Shown: positions 17,531 through 25,820, counted from the stretch's first letter. The stretch: 64,000 bases of DNA from Arachnia propionica (GCF_037055325.1 NZ_CP146373.1:3243557-3307556); one strand, 5' to 3'. Numbers and translations are program-made. Notes: a model not told the origin generated them from the sequence alone.

Positions 17531-17908
17531 GGGAATCTCCGTTCCACAATGAAATTAAATTAGGCTGCGCCCCTGAGGACACTGGCCAATTAGCTTAGCG
17601 CGCGGCAGGGTCATATCCGCCCTACAACCGGAGGAGCAGCATCCAGAAGCACGCAAGTTAACGAAAGCAAATACTTTCTGCGTTGCGACAACCTTCGGAT
17701 CGGATCACGCCATCGACCCTGCGATCATCCAACGGCCATCTTTAACCGTGGTCTGACTAGGGGTTTTATTCACGAAGGCATCGCCTGCACCTCGGTCTCT
17801 CCGGTGAGATTCGCTGCTCCTTCTCGCGAACGGTTCAGGGAACAAAGCCCAATAACAGCGTTCCATATCGCGGGATCCCGGAGACGGGAAACTGACCATG
17901 CCCACAGT
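17531..17908. other. intergenic, no gene seen
   Basis: About 380 bp between the WXG100 locus and the acetolactate decarboxylase gene. Relatively AT-rich on the left side, as in the WXG100 locus. It must contain the locus promoter (reading left). No convincing coding frame. Confidence 0.5.
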
Positions 17909-18634
17909 TCAGTGGTGCTCGACCCGGCGGATCTCCTCGGTCTTGTCCTCCGACAGGTCGACGGTGCGAAACTCCTCGGTCAACGGCAGACGCATGCGGA
18001 AATCGGTGCCCAGGCACAGTTCGGCTTCACCCTCTTCTAGGACGAAATCCACTAGGTGCCCACCCCACGTGCGGTCATCGTTGATGATGTGCGCGTGGCA
18101 GCCTGCTACCGAGATTCCCGACTCGTACAGAGGCGTGCGAAACCCGGCGATCGTCCCGCTGAAGTCCTCGCGGCGGGCGATCTCCTCGCCGTCGGTGGCC
18201 TCAACCATGGGCCGGTAGGGACGGTCCTGTTTCGTCACCGTGCGCGCGCTCGCCCATACGAATCGACCGGTCACCCGCAGCGCATACATGTAGTTCGAGC
18301 TCGGGACGAAGGCATCGACGGCTCGGGAGAATTCCTCCCGGGTCATCGGTCCCACCACGGATCGGCTCAGGCTCGGCACGAAATTGGTCACGACGGCGTA
18401 GGGGGTGCGTTCCGTCAGCTCGGGCACGGTCACGGATCCGTCGCCCCGCAGTCGGTAACAGACACCGCCCAAGATGATCATCTCGCCGTCGAGCCCGTTG
18501 AAGGTGCCGATGCCGAAGGAACCGTGACCGAGAAGCTCAGCCAGGGTCATCTCGTCCTCGTAGACGCCCTGGACGAGGGCGGAGATGAGGCTGGTCTGGA
18601 AAATTTCGTGACGGGTGACGGCATGTGCGGTCAT
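17909..18634 (-). CDS. budA: alpha-acetolactate decarboxylase
   Basis: A 241-residue enzyme of the AlsD/BudA family, converting (S)-2-acetolactate to (R)-acetoin and CO2. Family features: an N-terminal LLGHGSFGIGTFNGLDGEMI, VTKQDRPYRPM in the middle, and the zinc-binding segment GCHAHIINDDRTWGGHLVDF carrying the histidines of the metal site. Length matches the family (about 235-260). The acetolactate synthase usually found beside it is absent here. The oxidoreductase 25 bp upstream is transcribed the same way and is not an obvious butanediol dehydrogenase. Start at the ATG followed by AHAVTRHEIFQTSLISALVQ. Confidence 0.93.
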   Translation of the reverse strand: MTAHAVTRHEIFQTSLISALVQGVYEDEMTLAELLGHGSFGIGTFNGLDGEMIILGGVCYRLRGDGSVTVPELTERTPYAVVTNFVPSLSRSVVGPMTREEFSRAVDAFVPSSNYMYALRVTGRFVWASARTVTKQDRPYRPMVEATDGEEIARREDFSGTIAGFRTPLYESGISVAGCHAHIINDDRTWGGHLVDFVLEEGEAELCLGTDFRMRLPLTEEFRTVDLSEDKTEEIRRVEHH

Positions 18635-18658
18635 GCCCCCACAGTAGACGCTCCGACC

Positions 18659-19594
18659 TCACAGCCGATTGAGCCGGGTTGCGACGATGTCCGCCGCCGT
18701 TTCCTCCAGCGGCGTGTGGGTCTCACCGAGCAGTTCACGGGTGTCAGTGTCGTCGGCGACGAAAGGTTCGGTGTTTTGGTACATGGTCTCCCTCACCGCC
18801 CTCAGCGTCGGGGAGAACCATCCCAGCGCGCGCAGCAACGACGCCGGCATGGTGCGCAACCTCGGTTCGTCCTCGCGACCGGCGGCACGCAACAGCATCC
18901 GGGCCAGGTCGCGGACGCTGACCGCCGGGGCGCTGGGGACGTGCCAGGCCCGGCCTGGCATCTCCGGATCGGTGGCGGCGCGGGCCAGCAGACGCCCGAA
19001 GTCGGGGATGGCGGTCATGGTGTAGGGCAGGTCGGGATCGCCGAGGACGCTCGTCGCCCCCTTGGCTAGCAGCGGATCCACGAACCGCGGCCCGAGATAG
19101 GCACCCGGACCCGCGTCGGCCCCGAGATAAGACGACCCCCGCACCTCGACAGCGCGGATGCGCCCCTGTTCGTGGGCGGCGAACAGCCTGCGGGACACCT
19201 CTGCCCGGACCTCGCCCAGCGCCGACGGTGGGTGGTCGAGGGGATCGGTGGCGCGCATCGGCATCCGACCGCGCACATAGGAGTAGTAGTTGCCCGCAAC
19301 CACGAGGGTCGCATCGTGCCGCTCCGCCGTCTTGATGAGGTTGTCGATGGCGAGGGGCCAATCACGGCGCCACCCAGCGATCGTGTACGTGATGCCGCAG
19401 CAGGCGACGATCGCAGCTCCGGGCGCGAGCACCTCCAAGCCGTCGCCCGTGACGACGTCGGCCCTGACGGCCTGCGCCCCGGGTACCTGTGTGCCGCTGC
19501 GGGTGGCGACCGTGACCCGGTGCCCGGCCTCCACGAGTGAGCGTGTCGCGGCCCTGCCCAGCGGTCCTGCTCCGATGACGGTGATGTGTTCCAT
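18659..19594 (-). CDS. NAD(P)-binding oxidoreductase, atypical SDR/epimerase family
   Basis: A 311-residue protein. It opens with a Rossmann strand and glycine-rich loop (HITVIGAGPLGRAATRSLVE) and shows further SDR-like elements: AAIVACCGITYTI, VAGNYYSYVRG (a YxxxK-like position occupied by YSYVR) and SSYLGADAGPGAYL. It resembles the extended or atypical SDR proteins annotated as NAD-dependent epimerase/dehydratase; the substrate is unknown. ATG 19594 is preferred over one 36 bp upstream because the Rossmann motif starts there. It diverges from a TetR gene with two operator copies in the gap, so it is the likely target of that regulator. Confidence 0.8.
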   Translation of the reverse strand: MEHITVIGAGPLGRAATRSLVEAGHRVTVATRSGTQVPGAQAVRADVVTGDGLEVLAPGAAIVACCGITYTIAGWRRDWPLAIDNLIKTAERHDATLVVAGNYYSYVRGRMPMRATDPLDHPPSALGEVRAEVSRRLFAAHEQGRIRAVEVRGSSYLGADAGPGAYLGPRFVDPLLAKGATSVLGDPDLPYTMTAIPDFGRLLARAATDPEMPGRAWHVPSAPAVSVRDLARMLLRAAGREDEPRLRTMPASLLRALGWFSPTLRAVRETMYQNTEPFVADDTDTRELLGETHTPLEETAADIVATRLNRL

Positions 19595-19622
19595 GTCTCC
19601 TCCGTTCCCGCCCCCAAGAACA

Positions 19623-19661
19623 GTAAACACTGTTCACGTAATTTTGTAAACACTGTTCACG
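19623..19661. promoter_or_regulatory. double operator for the divergent TetR-type regulator
   Basis: Two identical 16-mers, GTAAACACTGTTCACG, at 19623-19638 and 19646-19661. Each is an imperfect palindrome around a central C (GTaAACA/TGTTcAC). They lie between the divergent oxidoreductase and TetR genes, as expected for a TetR that represses both. Confidence 0.75.
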
Positions 19662-19694
19662 GATCTGTTGGTCGTGGCGTGCGAGACTGGGACC

Positions 19695-20411
19695 ATGACC
19701 CCCACCCCGCGCGGCGAGGCCCGCGACGCCTTCACGCGGCGACTGCTCGAGGTCGCGCACCGGCACCTCGTCGAGAGGGGAGCGGTCGGGCTGGGAATGC
19801 GGGCCCTGGCGCGCGACCTCGAGGTCACCCCCGGCGCCCTGTACCGGTACGTGAAGAGCCGCGACGACCTCCTGACCTTGTTGATCGTCGACGCCTACGA
19901 GTCGCTGGGACGGTCCGTCGAGGAGGCCGAGGGCAGAATCCCACGCGGAGACCTCGAAGGTCGCTGGATGGCGCTGTGGCGCGCCACCCGCACCTGGGCG
20001 CTGGAGCACCGCAACGAGTACGGCCTCATCTACGGCACCCCGGTCCCCGGCTACCAGGCCCCGCCGGAAACCATCCCAGCCGCGTCCCGGATCTCGATCC
20101 TGCTGGCCCGGATCGCCTCGGACATGAGGTCGCAGGCGGGGACGACGCCGCCGCCGGACTCACCGGAAACGGCACCGGCACTGCGGGAAGACCTCGCCAG
20201 GGTGCGTCGCTGGATCGGTGAGCAGGGAATGCCCGGCGATGTCCCCGACGAGCTGATCATCATCGTCCTGAGGGGCTGGACTGAACTGTTCGGCTGCATC
20301 AACATGGAGCTGTTCGGCCACTACGTCGGCAGCATCGAGAACGGATCGGCATTCCTGGACGAGCTGGCCCACCGTAACTTCAAGGAGCTCCGGGCCCGGA
20401 TTAATCCCTGA
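19695..20411 (+). CDS. TetR/AcrR-family transcriptional regulator
   Basis: A 238-residue regulator. The N-terminal helix-turn-helix is clear (LLEVAHRHLVERGAVGLGMR, then ALARDLEVTPGALYRYVKSR). The C-terminal ligand domain contains a WTELFGCINMELFGHY segment near the end, typical of the TetR_C_13-like WHG domain of actinobacteria. It probably represses itself and the divergent oxidoreductase through the two 16-bp operators between them. The ATG at 19695 (MTPTPRGEARDAFTRRLLEV) is preferred over an earlier in-frame start. Confidence 0.88.
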   Translation: MTPTPRGEARDAFTRRLLEVAHRHLVERGAVGLGMRALARDLEVTPGALYRYVKSRDDLLTLLIVDAYESLGRSVEEAEGRIPRGDLEGRWMALWRATRTWALEHRNEYGLIYGTPVPGYQAPPETIPAASRISILLARIASDMRSQAGTTPPPDSPETAPALREDLARVRRWIGEQGMPGDVPDELIIIVLRGWTELFGCINMELFGHYVGSIENGSAFLDELAHRNFKELRARINP

Positions 20412-21055
20412 GCCCGTCTCGTCGTAGAGGTCGTCGTCCGTGAGCACCGGATCGCTCACATGATGGAGACGCCGTCCTGCGGCAAGGATCGCCTCGGTCC
20501 TCACCCAAACGGAGTGAGCGACAGTGTGCCGAGCGAGGTTCTCGATGATGCCTGAGGAGGATCCTCCTCATCGACGGTGTCGCGCACACCACACACCTCA
20601 ACGGAGGCAACGAAGGACGGAATCACATCCAGAACGTCACCAGCTTCACTACTTACAGTTTCAACATTACGTTCGTCGCCGAGAAAATTAGCCCGAACAT
20701 CAGGAAAACCAAGCTGACAAGGCCAAACTCTCCCAAAGCGGCGGATCCGGGGCGTGACCAAAACTCCGATCCCACCTCCAAAATTCTAACTAATGGCCAT
20801 AGTTGTTAGCCGAAAGTTATGTATTTCTGCGTGTCTCATGCGGCGGGCCATGGAGCGAAGTTAGGGTGCTCCTGAAGCTTCAAAGGTCCAGTCTCCCCGT
20901 ACAAACCAGCTGGGGGATGACTGGCCGCACCAACCGGGCGCGCAGCGCTGAACCCGCTACGCACCCGATTGAGCGCTCAACATCAAAACAACAATTTTCA
21001 AAAAATTACACCCCCACCATACCTGCAGGGACGCAAAAACCAAGTAGGAGCTTTG
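20412..21055. other. intergenic, possible operator, no convincing gene
   Basis: About 640 bp between the TetR gene and the first esterase gene. An 86-codon minus-strand frame (20761-20501) has ordinary-looking composition but no recognisable similarity or good ribosome site, so I do not call it. A near-palindrome, AACTAATGGCCATAGTT, at about 20788-20804 could be a regulatory site for the esterase gene. The operator shared by the other esterases was not found here. Confidence 0.4.
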
Positions 21056-22006
21056 ATGTCTCTCAATCATTCAATCACTCGTCGTAGCATGTTCAAAGGA
21101 GCAGGCGGGATAGCCGCGGCCTCCTTCCTCGGCGCCGGTGCCGTCTTGGGCGGCGCCGCCAGCCCCGCACACGCCTCAGGCCTAAAGGTCATCGCGCACC
21201 AGACCACAGGGCGAATGGAGTACTACAGGTTCTCCACCTCCTGCATCAGCTGGACCCCCCGGGTCAACATCCTCCTCCCCAAGAACTACAACAACGGCTG
21301 CCGTTTCCCGGTGCTCTACCTGCTCCACGGCCCTTCAGAGAACTTCTCGAAGTTCGACAGGGATGACGACATCCGCAATCTGGCCGGCTCAGATGACCTC
21401 ATCATCGTCATGCCCGATGGTGGCGCCGCGGGCTGGTACTGCGACCCGGTGAAATCAAACGCCGGACCACAGAAGTGGGAAACCTTCCACATCGAGCAGC
21501 TCATCCCGTGGGTGGACGCGAACTTCCGCACCATCGCGCAGTGCGAAGGACGCGCCGTCTCCGGGTTCTCCATGGGAGGCTTCGGAGCCCTCAAGTACAC
21601 CGCCAAGTACAGCAGCCACTTCGCATCCGTCAGCTGCCACTCGGGCCCGGCCAACCTGCGAGGAAACTACGGTCAGACCGTGGTCCAGTGGGCCAACTCC
21701 TCCTCCTCGGCGGATCTCGCAGGCGGTTGCGTCTACGGCTCCGACGAGACGCGGATCAAGGCCGACAACCCGGTCGACTGCGTCGAGAAGTACAAGAACA
21801 AGAGGATCTTCCTCTTCAGCGGAACCGACTCCAAGAATTCACACGAAAGCTGCATCGTTCACACCCACCGGGAATTCAGGGAGACCCTGCACAAGCACGG
21901 AATCAAACACGAGCACTGCGAGGACTCCGGCGGTCACCACATCCGCAAGGAACGCCTGAGGCAGGACCTCGACGGAATCGTCGGACACCTGTGGCGTCCC
22001 TGCTGA
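21056..22006 (+). CDS. Tat-exported esterase of the antigen 85/esterase D fold, paralog A
   Basis: A 316-residue protein. Its N-terminus is a twin-arginine signal (TRRSMFKGAGGIAAASFLGA), cut near PAHASG. The mature enzyme is an alpha/beta hydrolase of the esterase D/mycolyltransferase-like family: FPVLYLLHG (oxyanion strand), WETFHIEQLIPWVDANF, the nucleophile elbow GFSMGG, and the catalytic histidine in SGGHHIRKERL. It is exported folded and probably acts on acyl esters of the envelope or on host lipids. It is the most divergent of four paralogs in this region, with additional cysteines (for instance CISW, GGCVYG, HESCIV, EHCED) that may form disulfides. Start at ATG 21056 at the Tat signal. 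Followed by a strong hairpin terminator. Confidence 0.85.
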   Translation: MSLNHSITRRSMFKGAGGIAAASFLGAGAVLGGAASPAHASGLKVIAHQTTGRMEYYRFSTSCISWTPRVNILLPKNYNNGCRFPVLYLLHGPSENFSKFDRDDDIRNLAGSDDLIIVMPDGGAAGWYCDPVKSNAGPQKWETFHIEQLIPWVDANFRTIAQCEGRAVSGFSMGGFGALKYTAKYSSHFASVSCHSGPANLRGNYGQTVVQWANSSSSADLAGGCVYGSDETRIKADNPVDCVEKYKNKRIFLFSGTDSKNSHESCIVHTHREFRETLHKHGIKHEHCEDSGGHHIRKERLRQDLDGIVGHLWRPC

Positions 22007-22027
22007 TCATCAGCACACCTTGAACTA

Positions 22028-22068
22028 GACCCGATCCCTCGACCCTGCGGTGGCCGAGGGATCGGGTC
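22028..22068 (+). terminator. hairpin terminator after esterase A
   Basis: A perfect 14-bp inverted repeat (GACCCGATCCCTCG ... CGAGGGATCGGGTC) with a 13-nt loop, 21 bp after the stop codon. No T run, but stem strength and position support termination. Confidence 0.8.
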
Positions 22069-22121
22069 GTGCCCGCTCACCACGGCTTCCACAAAAGTGC
22101 GAAAAACCCGCCACAACAGGG

Positions 22122-22150
22122 TTGCATACAGGACTGCATCCAGTTAAAGT
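22122..22150 (+). promoter_or_regulatory. promoter and shared operator of esterase B
   Basis: TTGCAT (-35, 22122-22127), 17-bp spacer, TAAAGT (-10, 22145-22150). The spacer holds the near-palindrome GCATACA-GGAC-TGCATCC, the same element as at esterases C, D and the PH-domain operon. The leader is about 150 nt and contains the hairpin TTCCCGG/CCGGGAA (22179-22200) with loop AAAGGCCA, also seen before esterase C. Confidence 0.7.
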
Positions 22151-22310
22151 CTACAGGGAAGCTTCACAGGATCGAAAATTCCCGGAAAGGCCACCGGGAA
22201 CGGTGATGATCATCCGAGCAGAATGATCGCACCAGCGCCGATCCACCCCGGCATTCTCTGCCCCACAACACCCATGTTTTGTGGTGAAATTTCAATCACT
22301 AGGAAGCATC

Positions 22311-23345
22311 ATGTCCCTGGATCGCACCATCAGCCGTCGCACTGTCTTCAAGGGAGCCGGAGGGCTCGCCGCGGCTTCCATCATCGGCGCCGGAGCCGCG
22401 TGGAGTGGCGTCACACCCGCCCACGCAGCAGGCCTCGAGGTCACCGACCACGCAACCGACGGTCGCATGGAAACCTACACCTTCTCCAGCCCATCGTTCT
22501 CGGGCGTCACACCTCCGCTGTCCCCAGCAGGCAGCAATCCCCACGTCAACGTCCTGCTTCCCGCCGATTACGCCAGCAGCGGAAAACGGTACCCCGTGCT
22601 CTACCTGTTCCACGGAGGCGGGGGAAATTACACCCAATACGACCGGGAACTCAACATCCGGGCGATGACCGAGGGACGTGATCTCATCGTGGTCATGCCC
22701 GACGCGGGCGTCAGCTGGCACTGCAACCCTGTGTCCGCCCGAAACAGGAAACGCGACTGGGAGACCTTCCAGATCGATGAACTCATCCCCTGGGTGGACG
22801 CCACCTTCCGCACCTTCCCCGAACAGGCCGGACGCGCCGTCTCCGGATTCTCCATGGGAGGCTTCGGAGCCCTCAAATACGTCGCCAAATACAGCGACAA
22901 ATTCGCCTCCGTCAGCGCCCACTCCGGACCGGCAAACCTCCGCTCGAAAGCGGTGGAGGGCATAGTCCCCAACCTGATCATTGCCTGGGCGAACCTGACC
23001 TCCCATGCGGAGTTCGGTCAACCCGTCTATGGTCGGTGGCCCCGGTGGCACCAGGACCTCATCACCGCGGACAATCCCATCGAGAACATCGAGAGCTACC
23101 GCAACAAGCGCATCTTCCTCGTCGCCGGAACAAGTCGTGTCAGCGACATTCCGCAGGTCGGAACCATCATCAACACCCTGACTGAAGACACGGTTCTCAA
23201 CACCCAGCGCGAGTTCGCGGCTGCGCTCGACTCAGCCGGAATCAAGTACGAACGCTTCGAGGAACCAGGCGGCCATATCATCCGCCCCGAACGCCTGCAA
23301 CAGGACATCGACGGAGTCGTCGCCCACCTCCACAAGGCCGAATAG
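22311..23345 (+). CDS. Tat-exported esterase, paralog B
   Basis: A 344-residue member of the same family, with the twin-arginine signal SRRTVFKGAGGLAAASIIGA and a predicted cut near PAHAAG. Core elements: VLYLFHGGGG, DLIVVMPDAG, WETFQIDELIPWVDATFRTF, the nucleophile GFSMGG and the histidine in EPGGHIIRPERL. It has an insertion relative to paralogs A and C around LIIAWANLTSHAEFGQPVYG and another near VGTIINTLTEDTVLNTQREF. The last 50 residues are nearly the same as in the shortened paralog D, which points to recent duplication or gene conversion. It is preceded by the shared operator/promoter and followed by a strong hairpin. ATG 22311 has an AGGAAG site just upstream. Confidence 0.88.
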   Translation: MSLDRTISRRTVFKGAGGLAAASIIGAGAAWSGVTPAHAAGLEVTDHATDGRMETYTFSSPSFSGVTPPLSPAGSNPHVNVLLPADYASSGKRYPVLYLFHGGGGNYTQYDRELNIRAMTEGRDLIVVMPDAGVSWHCNPVSARNRKRDWETFQIDELIPWVDATFRTFPEQAGRAVSGFSMGGFGALKYVAKYSDKFASVSAHSGPANLRSKAVEGIVPNLIIAWANLTSHAEFGQPVYGRWPRWHQDLITADNPIENIESYRNKRIFLVAGTSRVSDIPQVGTIINTLTEDTVLNTQREFAAALDSAGIKYERFEEPGGHIIRPERLQQDIDGVVAHLHKAE

Positions 23346-23372
23346 GAACTCCACGAACGAACCAAACGGCTC

Positions 23373-23405
23373 CGGGCCCTCGACCTTCTCATGGTCGAGG
23401 GCCCG
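23373..23405 (+). terminator. hairpin terminator after esterase B
   Basis: A perfect 13-bp inverted repeat, CGGGCCCTCGACC ... GGTCGAGGGCCCG, with a 7-nt loop, about 27 bp after the stop codon. Confidence 0.8.
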
Positions 23406-23588
23406 AGTCGCGCCCTAACCTAAAGCATCACACGGGAGACGAACTGCAGACCCCATCTCTCCAAGGAGTTTCACACAAACCTGTGCCCACTCAAGGTTCA
23501 GGGACTCATCCCTGCTCCCGAGCGGCCACACGGTGGACGTGGTGACAGAGAATGCTCAGTGCATGCCTGTCATTCACCAGGTACCGAA

Positions 23589-23930
23589 TCATTTGTGACG
23601 TATCCGTTCCTGTCCGATCTTCCGGTAGCCCGACGGTGACACTCCGAACACTTCCTTGAAATGGCGGGCCGCATGTCCACGACTACGCCACCCCACTGTG
23701 CTCATCGCCTCTGCTATGGGCAGGTCGGTCTCCCGCAACAGCGTGGCCAACAAATGTGCGCGAAGGTACATCAGGAAACGCATCGGGGTGCGGCCGAACC
23801 TGCGGGTAAACACTCGCCCGAGCTGCGACACCGAGAGATGCACCAGCGCAGCAAGTTCGTCAAGTTGCCAGTCGTGTTCAGGTCGCTCAGCCAACAGACG
23901 TGCGGCCTGCTGAGCAGCGGAGAGGCTCAT
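23589..23930 (-). CDS. short AraC-family DNA-binding protein
   Basis: A 113-residue protein that is essentially only an AraC-type double helix-turn-helix: first HTH LDELAALVHLSVSQLGRVFT, then RRFGRTPMRFLMYLRAHLLATLL, second HTH LPIAEAMSTVGWRSRGHAAR and the hallmark FKEVFGVSPSGYRK. The sensor domain of full-length members (about 280 residues) is absent. Its start overlaps the stop of the Erm-type methylase gene by 4 bp, so both are translated from one message; it may respond to the same inducer through attenuation upstream. MarA/SoxS-like small AraC proteins act as activators without a ligand domain. Confidence 0.85.
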   Translation of the reverse strand: MSLSAAQQAARLLAERPEHDWQLDELAALVHLSVSQLGRVFTRRFGRTPMRFLMYLRAHLLATLLRETDLPIAEAMSTVGWRSRGHAARHFKEVFGVSPSGYRKIGQERIRHK

Positions 23931-24742
23931 CGTCGCCTCCTGCGGTTTCCTCGTGGCGAAGGGGTAGGTGGTGACGATCCCGTCGTCTTGAACAGGTCCA
24001 CCCAGGCCTCCGGATGCATCATTCGAGGCAGGGCTGAAGCATCAATGCCATGTCTTCCGAGCCAAGTCCGGGCTACCTGCGGTGAAGGAAGGGAGGTGAC
24101 GCGAGCAAGGATCTGGGCCAGGCCGTTTCCCGGGCCGGTATAGATGCGATGGACCAAGGCGTGGAATCGACGTCGCTCAGTCACTGGTAGCAGTGGGTGC
24201 TCGCGACGGTGGATGGCGAGAATCCCACCATCCACACCCGGGCGTGGCGTGAAAGCCCGCGCTGGGACGCGACCATGCAGAGTGAACGTGAACCACGGCG
24301 CCCATTGCGCGGTCATCATGGTAGCCCCGCCCACACCGGCCCTGCGACGAGCAACCTCCCATTGAGTCAGCAGAACCGCATCCCTCCAGGCAAAGGAGTG
24401 CAGGAGGTGTCTCAACATCGCAGTGGTCTGGTGGAAGGGCAGATTCCCCACCACCACGTGGGGATGGCTCGGCAACCGATAGGTGAGGAAATCACCCGTC
24501 ACCACCTTCACATGCGGAGGAAGATGACAACGCAGCCGCTGCTCCAGGCGGTCGTCGATCTCGATGACCGTCACAGGACGACCGAGGCGCACCAACGGCA
24601 CGGTGAGTGCGCCGTCGCCTGGTCCGATCTCGATGATGGGACCGCGGGTCGCTGCAACGAGTTCGACAAAGGCGGTGAGGACAGCTGGGTCGGTGAGGAA
24701 ATTCTGGCCGTATTCATGACGACCGTGATGAAAAGTAGGCAC
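23927..24742 (-). CDS. erm: 23S rRNA adenine-N6-methyltransferase, Erm(X)-like
   Basis: A 271-residue methylase of the Erm/KsgA family, closest by motif to actinobacterial Erm(X). Visible features: HGRHEYGQNFLTDP at the N-terminus (QNFL is diagnostic), the SAM loop IIEIGPGDGALT, the acidic VIEIDDRLEQ, catalytic NLPF, and the Erm(X)-like stretch QWEVARRRAGVGGATMMTAQ. It ends in a basic tail (RGNRRRRR), also as in Erm(X). Family role: methylation of A2058, giving macrolide-lincosamide-streptogramin B resistance. The GTG at 24742 gives the family-like MPTFHHGRHEYGQ start and has a GGAGC ribosome site; an earlier GTG at 24787 is possible. Preceded by a leader peptide and hairpins; overlaps an AraC-type gene. 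Confidence 0.9.
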   Translation of the reverse strand: MPTFHHGRHEYGQNFLTDPAVLTAFVELVAATRGPIIEIGPGDGALTVPLVRLGRPVTVIEIDDRLEQRLRCHLPPHVKVVTGDFLTYRLPSHPHVVVGNLPFHQTTAMLRHLLHSFAWRDAVLLTQWEVARRRAGVGGATMMTAQWAPWFTFTLHGRVPARAFTPRPGVDGGILAIHRREHPLLPVTERRRFHALVHRIYTGPGNGLAQILARVTSLPSPQVARTWLGRHGIDASALPRMMHPEAWVDLFKTTGSSPPTPSPRGNRRRRR

Positions 24743-24767
24743 TGCTTGCTCCGTGATGATCGTGGAA

Positions 24768-24834
24768 CCGGGCACGCGAAAGGGCACCGCCCGGCATGGA
24801 GGCCAGGGCGGGAGCAGCGACGGGATGCTCCCGC
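24768..24834 (-). promoter_or_regulatory. attenuator hairpins between leader peptide and erm
   Basis: On the minus strand, a 9-bp stem GCGGGAGCA/TGCTCCCGC (24834-24826 with 24816-24808) begins 2 nt after the leader stop. A second stem, GCCGGG/CCCGGC-type (24794-24789 with 24773-24768), lies before the erm ribosome site. This is the layout of macrolide-inducible Erm attenuation. Alternative pairings could not be computed here. Confidence 0.55.
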
Positions 24835-24836
24835 GG

Positions 24837-24893
24837 TCAGCGGCTGCGCAGACGCAGCAGAGCAGCGCAAAGGATCAACATGGTGTTCAGCAT
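24837..24893 (-). CDS. Erm leader peptide (RLR-type), 18 aa
   Basis: A short minus-strand frame, MLNTMLILCAALLRLRSR, ends 94 bp before the erm start and just ahead of two hairpins. A second ATG inside gives a 14-residue version (from 24881). The RLR near the C-terminus is the +x+ motif at which ribosomes stall in the presence of macrolides in several Erm leaders, and hydrophobic residues before it fit the tunnel-binding part. The size, position and motif together make a regulatory leader likely; translation itself is unproven. The ribosome site before the first ATG is weak (AACTCCCT, with GAGGG further up). Confidence 0.6.
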   Translation of the reverse strand: MLNTMLILCAALLRLRSR

Positions 24894-25001
24894 AGGGAGT
24901 TCGCCCTCGAGGGAACCAGCAGGAAGCCGCTGTGGAAGCAAAGATGCGCAGATGTGTATCAGCACCACGATTTCGACGCCCCTGGTACTACAGTCGCTGA
25001 G

Positions 25002-25778
25002 GTGACGACGCTTGCGCTGCACGAGTGGGGGAATCCCGCAGCTCCAACCCTGCTTCTAATCCACGGCCTGACGGAATCGGCTTCCACCTGGCCCGACGCG
25101 GTGGCTAACTGGTCCTCCCGGTACCACGTTCTCGCAGTGGACCTACGAGGGCACGGAGTGTCCCCACGGTGGGACGACAACTCTCTGGCCCGGGCGCCAC
25201 AGACCATTCAGGAAGACCTCGAGCGAGTTCTCTTCTCGCTTCCAGAACCACCGGTCGTCGTGGCACACAGCCTGGGAGGACTCATGTCGCTGCGAGTGAG
25301 CGTGGCCCGGCCCGATCTGGTTCGGGCGCTGGTCCTGGAGGACGTCGCGCGTCCCACCGGGCACTGGGGTCCGGCTCCTTGGTTCGTGGAGCACCAGGAG
25401 CAGTTCCTGGACGCGTTCGTCGCCGACGGCGGCCTGGCCGAACGGAAGCGTATGCGGCACGAGACCTCATGGAGTGATGCCGAGATCGAAGAGTGGGCCC
25501 GGTGCAAGGAGCAGGTCGACCGCCGTTTCATCCGTGAGGGCACCTATCTCGGCGAAGCCGATCTCGTCAGCGCAGTCAACCAGCTGGCAATACCGGCGCT
25601 GTACCTTGCACCCCGCGACGGTGACATGGCCCCGGACCCCTCCGAGGTGACCAACCCGCTCGTGCGCCTGGTCTTGATCGACGGTGTCGGCCATTGCGTA
25701 CGGCGGGACGCCCCGAAGACCTACCACGGACTGGTCGACCCCTTCATCGCGGAGGCCTTCAACAATCCCAGTCGGTGA
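25002..25778 (+). CDS. alpha/beta hydrolase
   Basis: A 258-residue soluble hydrolase. The oxyanion strand is LLLIHGLTES, an aspartate strand follows (VLAVDLRGHGVS), the nucleophile elbow is AHSLGG (VVVAHSLGGLMSLR), and the late histidine is in IDGVGHCVRRD. A cap domain covers residues about 110-190 (GHWGPAPWFVEHQEQFLDAF and following). The substrate is unknown; such proteins include esterases, lactonases and haloperoxidase-like enzymes. The GTG at 25002 is chosen because family similarity starts just after it (TTLALHEWGNPAAPTLL). The frame is open upstream, but that part overlaps the erm leader antisense and has no family character. It is divergent from the erm operon. Confidence 0.8.
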   Translation: MTTLALHEWGNPAAPTLLLIHGLTESASTWPDAVANWSSRYHVLAVDLRGHGVSPRWDDNSLARAPQTIQEDLERVLFSLPEPPVVVAHSLGGLMSLRVSVARPDLVRALVLEDVARPTGHWGPAPWFVEHQEQFLDAFVADGGLAERKRMRHETSWSDAEIEEWARCKEQVDRRFIREGTYLGEADLVSAVNQLAIPALYLAPRDGDMAPDPSEVTNPLVRLVLIDGVGHCVRRDAPKTYHGLVDPFIAEAFNNPSR

Positions 25779-25820
25779 CTCACACCCTCCAGGGATGTCG
25801 ACGACCTGAAGTTTCACGCT

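Noticed and set aside
20501..20761. 86-codon minus-strand frame between the TetR gene and esterase A
   Set aside because: No similarity or ribosome site; cannot be told from chance.
24753..25001. N-terminal extension of the alpha/beta hydrolase
   Set aside because: It overlaps the erm leader and hairpins antisense and is unlike any hydrolase; the family begins after 25002.
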